NCBI GenBank assembly: GCA_963752965.1
Contig: CAVWAJ010000019.1
Span: 140,489-204,488, forward strand
Direction: 5' to 3'
Length of the DNA: 64,000 bases
DNA from: QHXW01 sp963752965
GTDB taxonomy: Bacteria; Acidobacteriota; Terriglobia; Bryobacterales; Bryobacteraceae
Shown: in pieces, positions 27,575 to 35,400 of the stretch
Layout of the letters: every line of letters starts with the position of its first letter
Position numbering within the stretch: the stretch's first letter is position 1
Notes under the pieces: model-generated
The model's database searches: none
What the model was told of the DNA's origin: nothing
The model's input: only the letters and a program-made list of their open reading frames with translations
Made by a program: the position numbers and the translations under genes

Positions 27575-27612
27575 GCGGACCCCCTGGTCCGCAGCCGGCG
27601 CCCCCGCCGGCT
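27575..27612. terminator. Two adjacent hairpins between convergent genes
   Basis: The first hairpin is GCGGACC (27575-27581), a 4-base loop and GGTCCGC (27586-27592). The second is AGCCGGC (27593-27599), a 6-base loop and GCCGGCT (27606-27612). They fill the gap between the two convergent stop codons and can work as terminators from both sides. No U-tract follows, so they may also be repetitive palindromic (REP-like) elements; the segment CGCAGCCGGCG recurs at 28735-28745. Confidence 0.55.
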
Positions 27613-28641
27613 CTACGGCGTCACCACCACTTTCCCAAACTGCTCTTTCTTCTCCAGCCGCTCATGCGCCGCGCGGATTTCACTCAACGGATAAACCTTG
27701 TCGATCACCGGCTTCAGTTCCTTGCGGAACACAAACTTCAGCACCTGGTGCAGCTCCCCCACCGTGCCCATGAACGATCCCAGCAGCGACCACTGCTTGC
27801 TGAACAGATACCGCAGATCGAGTTTCACGTCCCACCCGGTGGTGTTCCCGCAGGTCACCAGACGCCCCGACATCGCGAGTGACTCGACGCTCTTCGGCCA
27901 AGTGGCCGCGCCAACGTGCTCGAAAACCACGTCCACGCCACGCTTGCTTGTGATCTTCTTCACCTCAGCCGCGATGTCCTGCCGGTAGTGATCGATCACA
28001 TGATCAGCCCCCAGCTCTTTAGCCTGAGCCAGTTTCCGCTCGCCGCCGGCGGTCGCGATCACGCGGCAGTGGAACAGCTTCGCGATCTGAATCGCCGCAG
28101 ATCCCACACCGCTCGAAGCCGCCAGCACCAACACGTCCTCGCCCATCTGCAACCTCGCCCGGCCCACCAGCATGTGCCACGCCGTCAGAAAGACGAGCGG
28201 CACCGCGGCAGCCCCTTCGAAGCCGAGGTCGTCTGGAATCTGGATCGCGGACCACTCCGGCACGGCGATCAGTTCAGCGTTTCCGCCATCCACGCCATAG
28301 CCGAAAATCGTGTAGCGGCGGCACATGTTATCGCGCCCCGCCATGCACTGGTCGCACTGCCGGCAGCTCAATCCCGGCGAAAGCAGCACGCGCCACCCCG
28401 GCTTCACCCGCTCGCACAACTCGCCGACTTCCACCACCTCACCCGCAATGTCGCTCCCCAAAATATGCGGCATCGCAAACTTCATTCCCGGAATCCCCGC
28501 CCGTACCCAGAGGTCGAGATGATTCAGCGCACACGCCCGCACCCGCACCAGAATCTGGTTCGCCTTGATCTTCGGCTCAGTAACGTCCTCGTAAGCCAGC
28601 ACCTCGGGCGAGCCATGCTGATGTATGCGAGCAGCTTTCAT
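27613..28641 (-). CDS. Zinc-binding dehydrogenase (NADPH:quinone reductase/MDR family)
   Basis: A 342-residue medium-chain dehydrogenase. The N-terminal GroES-like half has RACALNHLDLWVRAG and a four-cysteine structural zinc loop, C93, C96, C99 and C107 in LSCRQCDQCMAGRDNMC. The Rossmann half begins VLVLAASSGVGSAAIQIA, the ASxGxG pattern of quinone oxidoreductases, followed by A-T-A-G-G for NADPH. The catalytic-zinc position in this family is replaced (N40 in place of a strict Cys), so NADPH-dependent quinone or enal reduction is more likely than alcohol oxidation. It is convergent with the kinase-fusion gene, the pair of hairpins lying between. Confidence 0.87.
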   Translation of the reverse strand: MKAARIHQHGSPEVLAYEDVTEPKIKANQILVRVRACALNHLDLWVRAGIPGMKFAMPHILGSDIAGEVVEVGELCERVKPGWRVLLSPGLSCRQCDQCMAGRDNMCRRYTIFGYGVDGGNAELIAVPEWSAIQIPDDLGFEGAAAVPLVFLTAWHMLVGRARLQMGEDVLVLAASSGVGSAAIQIAKLFHCRVIATAGGERKLAQAKELGADHVIDHYRQDIAAEVKKITSKRGVDVVFEHVGAATWPKSVESLAMSGRLVTCGNTTGWDVKLDLRYLFSKQWSLLGSFMGTVGELHQVLKFVFRKELKPVIDKVYPLSEIRAAHERLEKKEQFGKVVVTP

Positions 28642-28689
28642 CGGACACAGTATAACGAGGTGTCGAATACCGACTCAGTTGCGGTAGCA

Positions 28690-29028
28690 TCAACACTCAG
28701 GGTACGAAAGCGGTGTTTGACCTCGGGGTTCCCCCGCAGCCGGCGGATCGGGGCCTGCCCCCTCAAGCGGAGCAAAGCCCCGATCCACGATGTCCTTCAC
28801 CGACGACACTCCTGCTCCGGCTTTATTGAACGCCTGGACCGTGGTCCGCTGGAACAGCGGATCTCCTTTTGCGTAGTAGTAATCATCGGCGTTGTCCGGT
28901 GCGGTTTCCGATACCATCGCAATGGACATCATTTCCGATTTCACGTTAACACCGGGCTCTACATAGCATTCGTGCTCCGCGTCCGGGCAGGCAAACGCCC
29001 GGCATCCCACGCATTGGCTCACCCGCAT
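28690..29028 (-). pseudogene. Truncated uracil-DNA-glycosylase-like remnant
   Basis: The first 75 or so residues read like the start of a small uracil-DNA-glycosylase-superfamily protein: CVGCRAFACP for an iron-sulfur-like cysteine cluster, then MVSETAPDNADDYYY with the water-activating motif region, and TTVQAFNKAGAGVSS followed by VKDIVDRG. After this the frame enters a GC-rich palindrome (28745-28786) and ends in a low-complexity Pro/Gly tail. The conserved continuation expected after IVDxG (strand with CGK-like motif) is missing, so the gene appears cut by the palindrome. I recalled the family from sequence pattern only, so the assignment is tentative; a genuine short orphan protein is possible. 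Confidence 0.45.
28745..28786. repeat. Palindrome truncating the UDG-like remnant
   Basis: GGATCGGGGC (28745-28754) and GCCCCGATCC (28777-28786) are perfect 10-base arms around a 22-base loop. The left side is preceded by CGCAGCCGGCG, which also occurs in the hairpin pair at 27591-27600. It looks like a REP/MITE-type element inserted in the remnant gene. Confidence 0.5.
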
Positions 29029-29188
29029 ATCATTCTCGTTGCTTCCACGACAGCAAGCCGATTACAGTCTAGACTAGAAGGACCTGGTTATCAGTGTTCA
29101 CCAGAATGCGTAGGCGGCCCGGCCTCATATCGAGCGGGCCTTGTCTCTGCGGTCTGGCGCTCGGTAATCCCGAAGCGGGTGCAGAAAC

Positions 29189-29959
29189 ATGCCGCGAGCA
29201 TTGCTGACTAAACCGTACCGCTGGCTAGCCCAGTATTACGACCAACTGTTCTCGTCTTTTCGACTCCCGCTCGACCTGGCACGTGAGCATGTTCTCCGCC
29301 GCATTCTGCCCCACGTGGAAGCCGCCTGTGATTTGGCGTGTGGCACTGGAACCACTGCTATGATCCTGGCGCGCAAGGGAATCAGAACCTACGCCGTGGA
29401 TCTGTCGCCGCTAATGTGCCGCCTTGCCCGCGGAAAGGCCGCTCACGCTAGCCTGCCCGTTCACGTGCTCCGAGCCGACATGCGCAGCTTTCGGCTGCCA
29501 GAAGCCGTGGACCTGGTCACGTGCGAAGCCGATGCGCTCAATCACGTGCCGCACAAACGAGACCTCCGGTCGGTAGCCAAGGCAGTTGCGCGAGCATTGC
29601 GGCCTGGTGGCCATTTCTTCTTCGACGTCAACAACGCCATTGGCTTCAAGCGATACTGGTCGGCCACGGTCTGGTTCGAAAGGCCGGGCGTCGCCGTCGT
29701 GATGCGCAACGCTCACAACCCCCACGCTGATAAAGCCTGGAGCGATATCGAATGGTTCATCCGCGATGGAATTTACTGGCGCAGGCATCACGAACGCGTG
29801 GATGAGGTCTGCTGGGACGCCGACCAAATCCGTCGCGTCTTCCGAGACACCGGTTTTGACAAACTGTGGGCCTGGGATGCTGCTCCGTTTTTCAAGAACA
29901 ATCCGCTGATCCGTCCGGGCTGCCGAACATTCTATTTGGCGCGGAAATCCCAAACCTGA
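29189..29959 (+). CDS. Class I SAM-dependent methyltransferase
   Basis: A 256-residue methyltransferase. Motif I is ACDLACGTGTTAMILA, then the acidic ribose-binding region YAVDLSPLMCRLA, and LRADMRSFRLPEAVDLVTC and LRPGGHFFFDVNNAIG further on. The pattern fits Methyltransf_25-type small-molecule methylases. Substrate is unknown. The start ATG at 29189 is followed by MPRALLTKPYRW, with no strong ribosome binding site. The N-terminal YRWLAQYYDQLFS is typical of cyclopropane/YdaC-like family openings. It is followed 70 bases later by the MBL-fold gene. Confidence 0.83.
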   Translation: MPRALLTKPYRWLAQYYDQLFSSFRLPLDLAREHVLRRILPHVEAACDLACGTGTTAMILARKGIRTYAVDLSPLMCRLARGKAAHASLPVHVLRADMRSFRLPEAVDLVTCEADALNHVPHKRDLRSVAKAVARALRPGGHFFFDVNNAIGFKRYWSATVWFERPGVAVVMRNAHNPHADKAWSDIEWFIRDGIYWRRHHERVDEVCWDADQIRRVFRDTGFDKLWAWDAAPFFKNNPLIRPGCRTFYLARKSQT

Positions 29960-30029
29960 GATCATCCCGGAAATATCTTGCTTCTCTCCGCACTTTCCTG
30001 ATACAAGGAAGAGTTCAAGGGAGAGCGTC

Positions 30030-30800
30030 ATCGTTAAATTCTGCGTGCTCGCGAGCGGCAGCTCCGGAAACTGCTCGCTCGTCGCCACTGACCGCACTCG
30101 CATTCTGATCGACGCCGGACTCAGCTTCAGAGAGCTCTCAAAACGCCTGGCATCCATCGGCGAACAGCCCGGCCGCATCGACGCAGTCCTCGTCACCCAT
30201 GAGCACTGCGATCACATCTCCGGCCTCGCGCGCCTTGCGAAAAAGGTGGCTGCCCCTATCTACGTGACGCACCATACCGCGCCCTTGATCGATTGGGACA
30301 ATGCTACGCCGCGCATCGAACGCTTTCAGGCGGGCGCACGCCTCTCCATCGGCGATATCGAAATCGACAGTTTCACCATTCCGCACGACGCCGTTGATCC
30401 CGTCGGATTCTGCGTTCGCGCGCAAGGCGTCAACATCGGCGTCGTCACCGATCTCGGCTATATTCCCGATTCCATCAAGTTTCACTTGCGCGGCTCGCAC
30501 GTGCTGCTGCTCGAATCCAATCACGATCTCGACATGCTCAAGGTAGGGCCGTATCCGTGGGCCGTCAAGCAGCGCGTGATGAGCCGCAACGGCCACCTCT
30601 CGAATGAAGTGGTGGGAGACTACGTCACGCACGAATTTGATTCCACTACCGCCACCCTGATCTTGGGACATCTCAGCGAGCACAACAATCATCCTGAGAT
30701 TGCGAGGATGGTGGCGCAGCAAGCACTGGACCGCCGCGGCCTGGGCACGCGCCTGGTCATTGCGAGCCAAAAGCAGCCAACGGAGGTATTTCAGTTTTGA
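30030..30800 (+). CDS. MBL-fold metallo-hydrolase, YycJ/WalJ-like
   Basis: A 256-residue metallo-beta-lactamase-fold hydrolase of the YycJ/WalJ type, whose Firmicutes member is linked to cell-wall and DNA-repair processes. Metal ligands are present: HEHCDHISG (HxHxDH), H of HDAVDP, D of VTDLGY and H of GHLSEHNNHP. The family N-terminus is x-KFxVLASGSSGN, but the first canonical start (GTG 30045) would remove it. In frame upstream, ATC at 30030 precedes V-K-F-C-V-L and has GGGAG seven bases before it, so I set the start at 30030 as a candidate non-canonical AUC codon. The GTG start remains possible. Confidence 0.72.
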   Translation: MVKFCVLASGSSGNCSLVATDRTRILIDAGLSFRELSKRLASIGEQPGRIDAVLVTHEHCDHISGLARLAKKVAAPIYVTHHTAPLIDWDNATPRIERFQAGARLSIGDIEIDSFTIPHDAVDPVGFCVRAQGVNIGVVTDLGYIPDSIKFHLRGSHVLLLESNHDLDMLKVGPYPWAVKQRVMSRNGHLSNEVVGDYVTHEFDSTTATLILGHLSEHNNHPEIARMVAQQALDRRGLGTRLVIASQKQPTEVFQF

Positions 30801-30810
30801 GGCTAACGCA

Positions 30811-30917
30811 AGGCAAAAGACAAAAGGCAAAAGGCGAAGGACAAAAGTTTAATTCGGAAGAAGTGCCTTCCACCTCCCTTTTGCCTTTTGCCTTTTGCAC
30901 TTTGCCTTTTGCCTTTG
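30811..30917. repeat. Heptamer-built inverted repeat upstream of purB
   Basis: The left arm (about 30811-30847) is made of GGCAAAA/GACAAAA units, the right arm (30878-30917) of TTTTGCC units in the opposite orientation, with a 30-base spacer between. The transcript can form a long AU/GC hairpin. It fills almost the whole gap between the MBL gene and purB. Confidence 0.7.
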
Positions 30918-30939
30918 CTCCCGCCTTTCCCTTCCCATC

Positions 30940-32253
30940 ATGATCCCTCGTTACACTCGTCCCGAAATGGGTCGCATCTGGAGCGACCAGAACAAATTCC
31001 AGCAGTGGCTTGAAGTCGAGCTGGCCGCTAGTGATGCGCTTGCCGAGCGCGGCGTCGTTCCGGCGGAGGCCGCGCGTCTGCTCCGCGCGCACGCCGGGTT
31101 CGATGTCGCCCGCATCTTCGAAATTGAGCGCGAAGTGAAGCACGACGTGATCGCGTTCACTACCGCGGTCTCTGAGAAGATGGCTGCCGCCGGCCATGCC
31201 GAAGCGTCCCGCTGGCTGCATTACGGGCTCACTTCAAACGACGTCGTCGATACCGCGCAAGCACTCCAAATCCGCCAGGCATCTCAGATCCTGCTTGCAG
31301 ATCTGGATCGGCTGCGTCCGATCCTCAAGCGTCGCGCCTTCGAGTTTCAGCGCACCGTGCAGATCGGCCGCACACACGGCGTTCATGCCGAACCGATCAC
31401 CTTCGGCCTGAAACTCGCCATCTGGTACGAGGAGGCAGGCCGCAACATCCGGCGTCTCCAGGCTGCGGCAGAAGACATGCGCGTGGGCAAAATCTCGGGC
31501 GCCGTGGGCACATTTGCGCACATCGGGCCAGAGATTGAGGAAGCCATCTGCGCGAAGCTCGGCCTGCGCCCAGCGCTGGTCTCTTCCCAGGTGATCCAGC
31601 GCGACCGCCACGCGAATTTCGTCGCCACACTCGCCGTACTCACGGCTAGCCTCGAAAAAATCGCCCTCGAAGTGCGGCATCTCCAGCGCACGGAGGTCCG
31701 CGAAGCCGAGGAGTATTTCTCGAAAGGCCAGAAGGGCAGCTCGGCCATGCCCCACAAGCGAAATCCGGTCACGTGCGAGCAGATCTGTGGACTCGCCCGC
31801 GTGGTCCGTGCCAACGCGCAAGCCGCTTTTGAAGACGTTGGCCTGTGGCACGAGCGCGACATCTCGCATTCGTCGGTCGAGCGCGTCATCCTGCCGGACT
31901 CGACCATCCTCGCTGACTACCTGTTGGAAAAAACCACAAACCTGGTCGATCAGCTCCTGGTCTACCCCGAGCGCATGCGCCGCAATCTCGACCTGACGCG
32001 CGGCCTCGTGTTTTCCGGCCAGCTCCTACTCGATCTCGCTGCCGCTGGCATGTTGCGGGAAGCCGCTTACCGCGTGGTCCAACGCCACGCCATGGAAGCT
32101 TGGGAAAACGAATCCGATTTCCGGGCGGCAGTCGAGTCCGACCCTGAAATCGCGCGTGTTCTCAGTCCTGAGCAGATCGCCGAAAGCTTCTCGCTCGATC
32201 GCCAGCTCCGTAACGTCGACAAGATCTTTGCGAGGGTGTTTCATGATCGTTAA
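30940..32253 (+). CDS. purB: Adenylosuccinate lyase
   Basis: A 437-residue lyase that acts twice in purine synthesis: it releases fumarate from SAICAR and from adenylosuccinate. Family signatures are HYGLTSNDVVDTAQAL, RTHGVHAEPITFGLK with a catalytic His, and the mobile signature loop GSSAMPHKRNPV containing the catalytic Ser. I chose ATG 30940 (MIPRYTRPEMGRIW), the standard N-terminus; the longer frame to 30895 runs into the palindromic repeat. The stop overlaps the next gene by 11 bases. Its promoter is not visible; the heptamer palindrome directly upstream could affect its expression. Confidence 0.97.
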   Translation: MIPRYTRPEMGRIWSDQNKFQQWLEVELAASDALAERGVVPAEAARLLRAHAGFDVARIFEIEREVKHDVIAFTTAVSEKMAAAGHAEASRWLHYGLTSNDVVDTAQALQIRQASQILLADLDRLRPILKRRAFEFQRTVQIGRTHGVHAEPITFGLKLAIWYEEAGRNIRRLQAAAEDMRVGKISGAVGTFAHIGPEIEEAICAKLGLRPALVSSQVIQRDRHANFVATLAVLTASLEKIALEVRHLQRTEVREAEEYFSKGQKGSSAMPHKRNPVTCEQICGLARVVRANAQAAFEDVGLWHERDISHSSVERVILPDSTILADYLLEKTTNLVDQLLVYPERMRRNLDLTRGLVFSGQLLLDLAAAGMLREAAYRVVQRHAMEAWENESDFRAAVESDPEIARVLSPEQIAESFSLDRQLRNVDKIFARVFHDR

Positions 32254-32863
32254 TCCCGAGATTGAGCGTTACCTGGAGAGCCTGCTACCAGCTCGCGACC
32301 CAGTTCTACAAGAAATGGAATCGGAAGCCGCCCGCCGCAATATTCCAATCATCGGACCGACTGTGGCGCGGGTGCTCGCGCAACTAGTGATGATGAACAA
32401 ATCCAAGCGAATCTTTGAGTTAGGTTCGGCAATCGGCTATTCGACCATCTGGCTCGCTCGCGCAGCCGGGCCAGGTGCCGAAATTCACTACACCGACAGC
32501 AGTGTGGAAAATGCCCGCGAAGCCAGCAGCTATTTCGCGCGCGCCGGCGTGGCACCCCAAATACACGTCCATGTGGGGGATGCGCTGACCAGCCTGGCGC
32601 AGACTTCCGGCGAGTTCGATCTCATCTTTAATGATGTAAACAAAGACGGTTACCCCGCTGTCCTGGAAGCCGTACCGTCTCGCTTGAAACGCGACGGACT
32701 ATTTGTCACCGACAACACGTTGTATCACGAGCGCGTACTGAATCCTAAAGAAGAGATCGACCGCGCGGTCATCCAGTTCAACCAAAAATTGTACGGATCA
32801 GTCCTTTTTTTCACAACACTGTTACCGATTCGTGATGGATTCAGCGTAGCTCTGAAGCTGTAG
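32243..32863 (+). CDS. O-methyltransferase (caffeoyl-CoA OMT/COMT family)
   Basis: A 206-residue methyltransferase starting at ATG 32243 within the end of purB. Motifs: FELGSAIGYSTIWLA for SAM binding, IHYTDSSVENAR for the ribose-binding acidic residue, FDLIFNDVNKDGY for the metal-binding and catalytic D/N, and LFVTDNTLYHERV. These match the divalent-metal-dependent O-methyltransferase 3 family (caffeoyl-CoA OMT, also RNA-modifying TrmR). The length and lack of extra domains fit. The target is unknown; TrmR-type tRNA modification and small-catechol methylation are both possible. Confidence 0.87.
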   Translation: MIVNPEIERYLESLLPARDPVLQEMESEAARRNIPIIGPTVARVLAQLVMMNKSKRIFELGSAIGYSTIWLARAAGPGAEIHYTDSSVENAREASSYFARAGVAPQIHVHVGDALTSLAQTSGEFDLIFNDVNKDGYPAVLEAVPSRLKRDGLFVTDNTLYHERVLNPKEEIDRAVIQFNQKLYGSVLFFTTLLPIRDGFSVALKL

Positions 32864-33026
32864 CCCGCATCCCTAACCCACCGTCTGACTTATTGTTACA
32901 AGGCTCTGGCACAAGTCTTACGTGCGTATCAGATTTTTCTTGGAAGATTTAACGGCATTAACTCTACTTACTTTAGTAGTGATTAAACTCCAGGATTCGG
33001 TTACAGTGGATGAGGAAAGGGATCGC

Positions 33027-33485
33027 ATGACGCCAATCGCCGATTCCATCGGGGCTGCAACGGCCCGCGGAATGGAACTGGCTCGGGTACTCCTCGTCGA
33101 GTCGGATGTGGCTTCAAGGCTGACACTCCAAACACTGTTGCAGGCATGCGGTTATGCCGTCGACGTGGCGGCGTCCGCGGCGGAAGCTGTGGGGAAGCTG
33201 GACGATAGTATTTACGAACTAGTTCTGAGTGACCCGGATATGGAATCGCCGGAGGCCGGACGCGGGGTCATCGCTTATGCGAAGCGTAAGGAATACAAGC
33301 CGGCTACCGCAATGATTCGCAAGCACCGCGATGGCAGCGCGCGGGAGGACCGGAAGAAATCCAGCCGTCGTATGCTCGTGGAAGCTGAAGATCTGACCAC
33401 TTTCCTCAGCCAGGTGGCTGAATTGATTAGCCTCCGTGCCACGCGCCGCTCCGAGCGGGCGCTCCGCCTCGCCTCCGCTAACTAG
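33027..33485 (+). CDS. Single-domain receiver-like protein
   Basis: A 152-residue protein. The ATG at 33027 is preceded by AGGAAAGG; a GTG at 32922 gives a longer AT-rich N-terminus that I reject. Residues 18-135 resemble a CheY-like receiver, with VLLVESDVASRLTLQTLL in place of the usual acidic DD pair (ESD), and the phospho-acceptor-like D69 in ELVLSDPDM. The T/S and K positions downstream are not clear, so it may be a degenerate receiver that does not switch by phosphorylation. There is no output domain. The final gene end overlaps the convergent hydrolase gene by 4 bases (shared stop codons). Confidence 0.65.
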   Translation: MTPIADSIGAATARGMELARVLLVESDVASRLTLQTLLQACGYAVDVAASAAEAVGKLDDSIYELVLSDPDMESPEAGRGVIAYAKRKEYKPATAMIRKHRDGSAREDRKKSSRRMLVEAEDLTTFLSQVAELISLRATRRSERALRLASAN

Positions 33486-34105
33486 CCCAGCCCAAAGACA
33501 GCTTCTTCCAGGGAGTCGAGCGCACCATGGAAGAAGTGATCGCCCGCTTCAATCCAAATCATCCGTTTTGGTTCGCTGACGGTTGCGTACAGTCCTTCCA
33601 TTTCGGCGCGGGGGGCGTACTGGTCCTGCGTGCTGGTGATAAAGAACTTAGGCACGGTACACGAAGACAAGTAGGCTGCGGCTCCGGCGCGAGTCGGAAA
33701 GCCTACGGCAATCAGCCGCGCAGCGTCTCCCAGCGCGCATCCGAGATTCAGGATTACGCGTGAACCGAAGGAAAAGCCTGCCAGCGAATAGGGCAGGTGG
33801 GGATAATGGGAGCGCAGCCAATCGAGTGCTACGCGAGCATCGTGAATTTCGCCGGCGCCGTCATCATGCCTGCCCTCGCTGCGGCCCACGCCCCGAAAGT
33901 TGAAGCGGAGCACCACCGCGCCATGACGCCTCAATCCGCGCGCCATACGGTGGACGACTTTGTTGTGCATGGTTCCGCCATGGAGCGGATGCGGGTGGCA
34001 CAGCACGCACGCTTCGACCGGTGCGTGATCCTCGGGTTCTTCGACGATGGCTTCCAATTTTCCTGCCGGCCCATCGAGCCGGTGGGACTCGATGCGGCGC
34101 GGCAC
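33482..34105 (-). CDS. Alpha/beta hydrolase (dienelactone-hydrolase-like)
   Basis: A 207-residue alpha/beta hydrolase. The oxyanion-side segment LCHPHPLHGGTMHNK, the nucleophile elbow AGFSFGS (Ser in GFSFG), and the catalytic His in GDHFFHG are present; together with the fold order they match the small hydrolase group often annotated as YfbB/DUF-like acyl hydrolases. Substrate is unknown. It is the last gene of a minus-strand run that starts at rsmB; the start overlaps the yajQ stop codon by one base (TAATG). Confidence 0.85.
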   Translation of the reverse strand: MPRRIESHRLDGPAGKLEAIVEEPEDHAPVEACVLCHPHPLHGGTMHNKVVHRMARGLRRHGAVVLRFNFRGVGRSEGRHDDGAGEIHDARVALDWLRSHYPHLPYSLAGFSFGSRVILNLGCALGDAARLIAVGFPTRAGAAAYLSSCTVPKFFITSTQDQYAPRAEMEGLYATVSEPKRMIWIEAGDHFFHGALDSLEEAVFGLG

Positions 34106-34605
34106 TAATTGGTCCGGTAATTGGTGAATTGCATGTCGATCCCGAAATCTGCGTTGCGCAGGAGTTGGATCGCTTGCTGCAAAGTGTCCCGGTCCCGGCC
34201 GCTCACGCGGATCAGGTCGCCCTGGATGGCGGCCTGCACTTTCAGTTTGCTGTCCTTGACCTTCTTGACGATCTCGCGCGCCTTCTCGATCGGGATCCCC
34301 TGCTGGAGAGTAACCTCCTGCTTGACCGTGGAGCCGGCGGCCTGGATCACCGCGCCGTAGGTCAGCCCTTTGAGCGGCACCTTGCGCTTGACCAATTTCT
34401 GCTGGAGGATTTCGTTGATCGCCTTCAGCTTGAACTCGTCCTTGCTGGCGAGAAGAATCTTGTTCTCCTTCTCATTCAGCTCAATCTGCGAGTGGGAATC
34501 TTTCAGGTCGAACCGCGTGATGATTTCCTTCATGGCCTGCTGAATGGCGTTGGACACCTCAGGCAGTTCGATTTTGGAAACAACGTCGAAGCTATTATCG
34601 GGCAT
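34105..34605 (-). CDS. yajQ: YajQ family nucleotide-binding protein
   Basis: A 166-residue member of the YajQ family; Xanthomonas and Pseudomonas homologues bind cyclic di-GMP and affect transcription, and others bind nucleotides more broadly. The whole sequence fits: MPDNSFDVVSKIELPEV, ITRFDLKDSHSQIEL, VTLQQGIPIEKAREIVKKV and IQGDLIRVSGRDRDTLQ. The length is normal. It lies 3 bases after the receiver gene. With the HD-GYP protein at 0.6 kb it points to c-di-GMP signalling in this organism, but no close link is shown. Confidence 0.94.
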   Translation of the reverse strand: MPDNSFDVVSKIELPEVSNAIQQAMKEIITRFDLKDSHSQIELNEKENKILLASKDEFKLKAINEILQQKLVKRKVPLKGLTYGAVIQAAGSTVKQEVTLQQGIPIEKAREIVKKVKDSKLKVQAAIQGDLIRVSGRDRDTLQQAIQLLRNADFGIDMQFTNYRTN

Positions 34606-34608
34606 GAG

Positions 34609-35400
34609 TTAAGAGAGCGAGCGGAATAAAGGAGTGCGAATGCGCACTACCGGCTCCGCGGGAGCTGGCGCAGGGGCCGGCTCGGTCTTGATTTCGACCG
34701 CCGGTGCGGGCGGCGTTACCGGTGCAGCCGGCTTCGGCGCGGCTGCTGACACGGCCTTGAGTTCGGCTGGGGCCGGTTTGGGTGGCAGTGGCGGCGCTGT
34801 CTTGGCTGGGACGGGAACCGCCGGGCGGCCTTCCGCTTCGAGCGCCACGACTACTTTATCCGTGATGTTTTCGATGATGGTGATCATTGATGCTTCGAGC
34901 GCCAGGATCACCGCGGCGCGCACCTGCTCCCGATCGATCGGCTTCGGAGCGGGTGCGGCCACTACGGCAGGCTTGGCCAGAACGGAAGCCGCCGGCTTTG
35001 CCGCGGCCTGAGTTGGCGCAGCCGCACTTGTTTCCGGTTTTTCGACCAGCGGCTGCAATGTGCCCAGTAGCACGCTGGCCTCAAACGGCTTTCTCACAAA
35101 GCCGTCGGACCCGGCGGATTGCGCGCGCGCCTCGTCGTAAGCAGTCACCGGGCCCGCCGTCAGGACCACACGCGTTTGCGGATACTTGCCGCTGGTCTTG
35201 ATATACTCGCAAACCTCATACCCGTTCCGGCTGGGAAGTGAGATGTCAGCCAGCACGAGATCGGGCGCCAGATCTTTCAACCGCAACAGCGCGGTCTCGC
35301 CATCGGTAACCGTCGCGACCTCGAATCCCTCGTCGCGAAGGATACGTTCCCCCATGCGTTGGGCGTGCGGGCTGTGGTCGGCGAGCAGAATGCGGCTCAT
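34609..35400 (-). CDS. Receiver-domain protein with Pro/Ala-rich tail
   Basis: A 263-residue protein. Residues 1-118 are a full receiver: ILLADHSPHAQRMGE, phospho-acceptor D52 in LVLADISLPSRNG, and KP in GFVRKPFEASVLL. Beyond it come two Pro/Ala-rich stretches (about 120-155 and 195-263) around a helical segment (about 157-187: REQVRAAVILALEASMITII), which could be an amphipathic interaction helix. There is no known output domain. The start overlaps the bamD stop by 4 bases (ATGA), so it is coupled to an envelope-assembly gene. It may be an adaptor that signals through protein-protein contact. Confidence 0.78.
   Translation of the reverse strand: MSRILLADHSPHAQRMGERILRDEGFEVATVTDGETALLRLKDLAPDLVLADISLPSRNGYEVCEYIKTSGKYPQTRVVLTAGPVTAYDEARAQSAGSDGFVRKPFEASVLLGTLQPLVEKPETSAAAPTQAAAKPAASVLAKPAVVAAPAPKPIDREQVRAAVILALEASMITIIENITDKVVVALEAEGRPAVPVPAKTAPPLPPKPAPAELKAVSAAAPKPAAPVTPPAPAVEIKTEPAPAPAPAEPVVRIRTPLFRSLS

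Noticed and set aside
27916..29211. 431-codon plus-strand frame opposite the quinone-reductase-like gene
   Set aside because: Ends inside the methyltransferase start and has no motifs; a high-GC artefact.
32907..32925. TGGCAC, like the -24 element of a sigma54 promoter
   Set aside because: No GC at the -12 position with proper spacing, and no sigma54 activator gene nearby.
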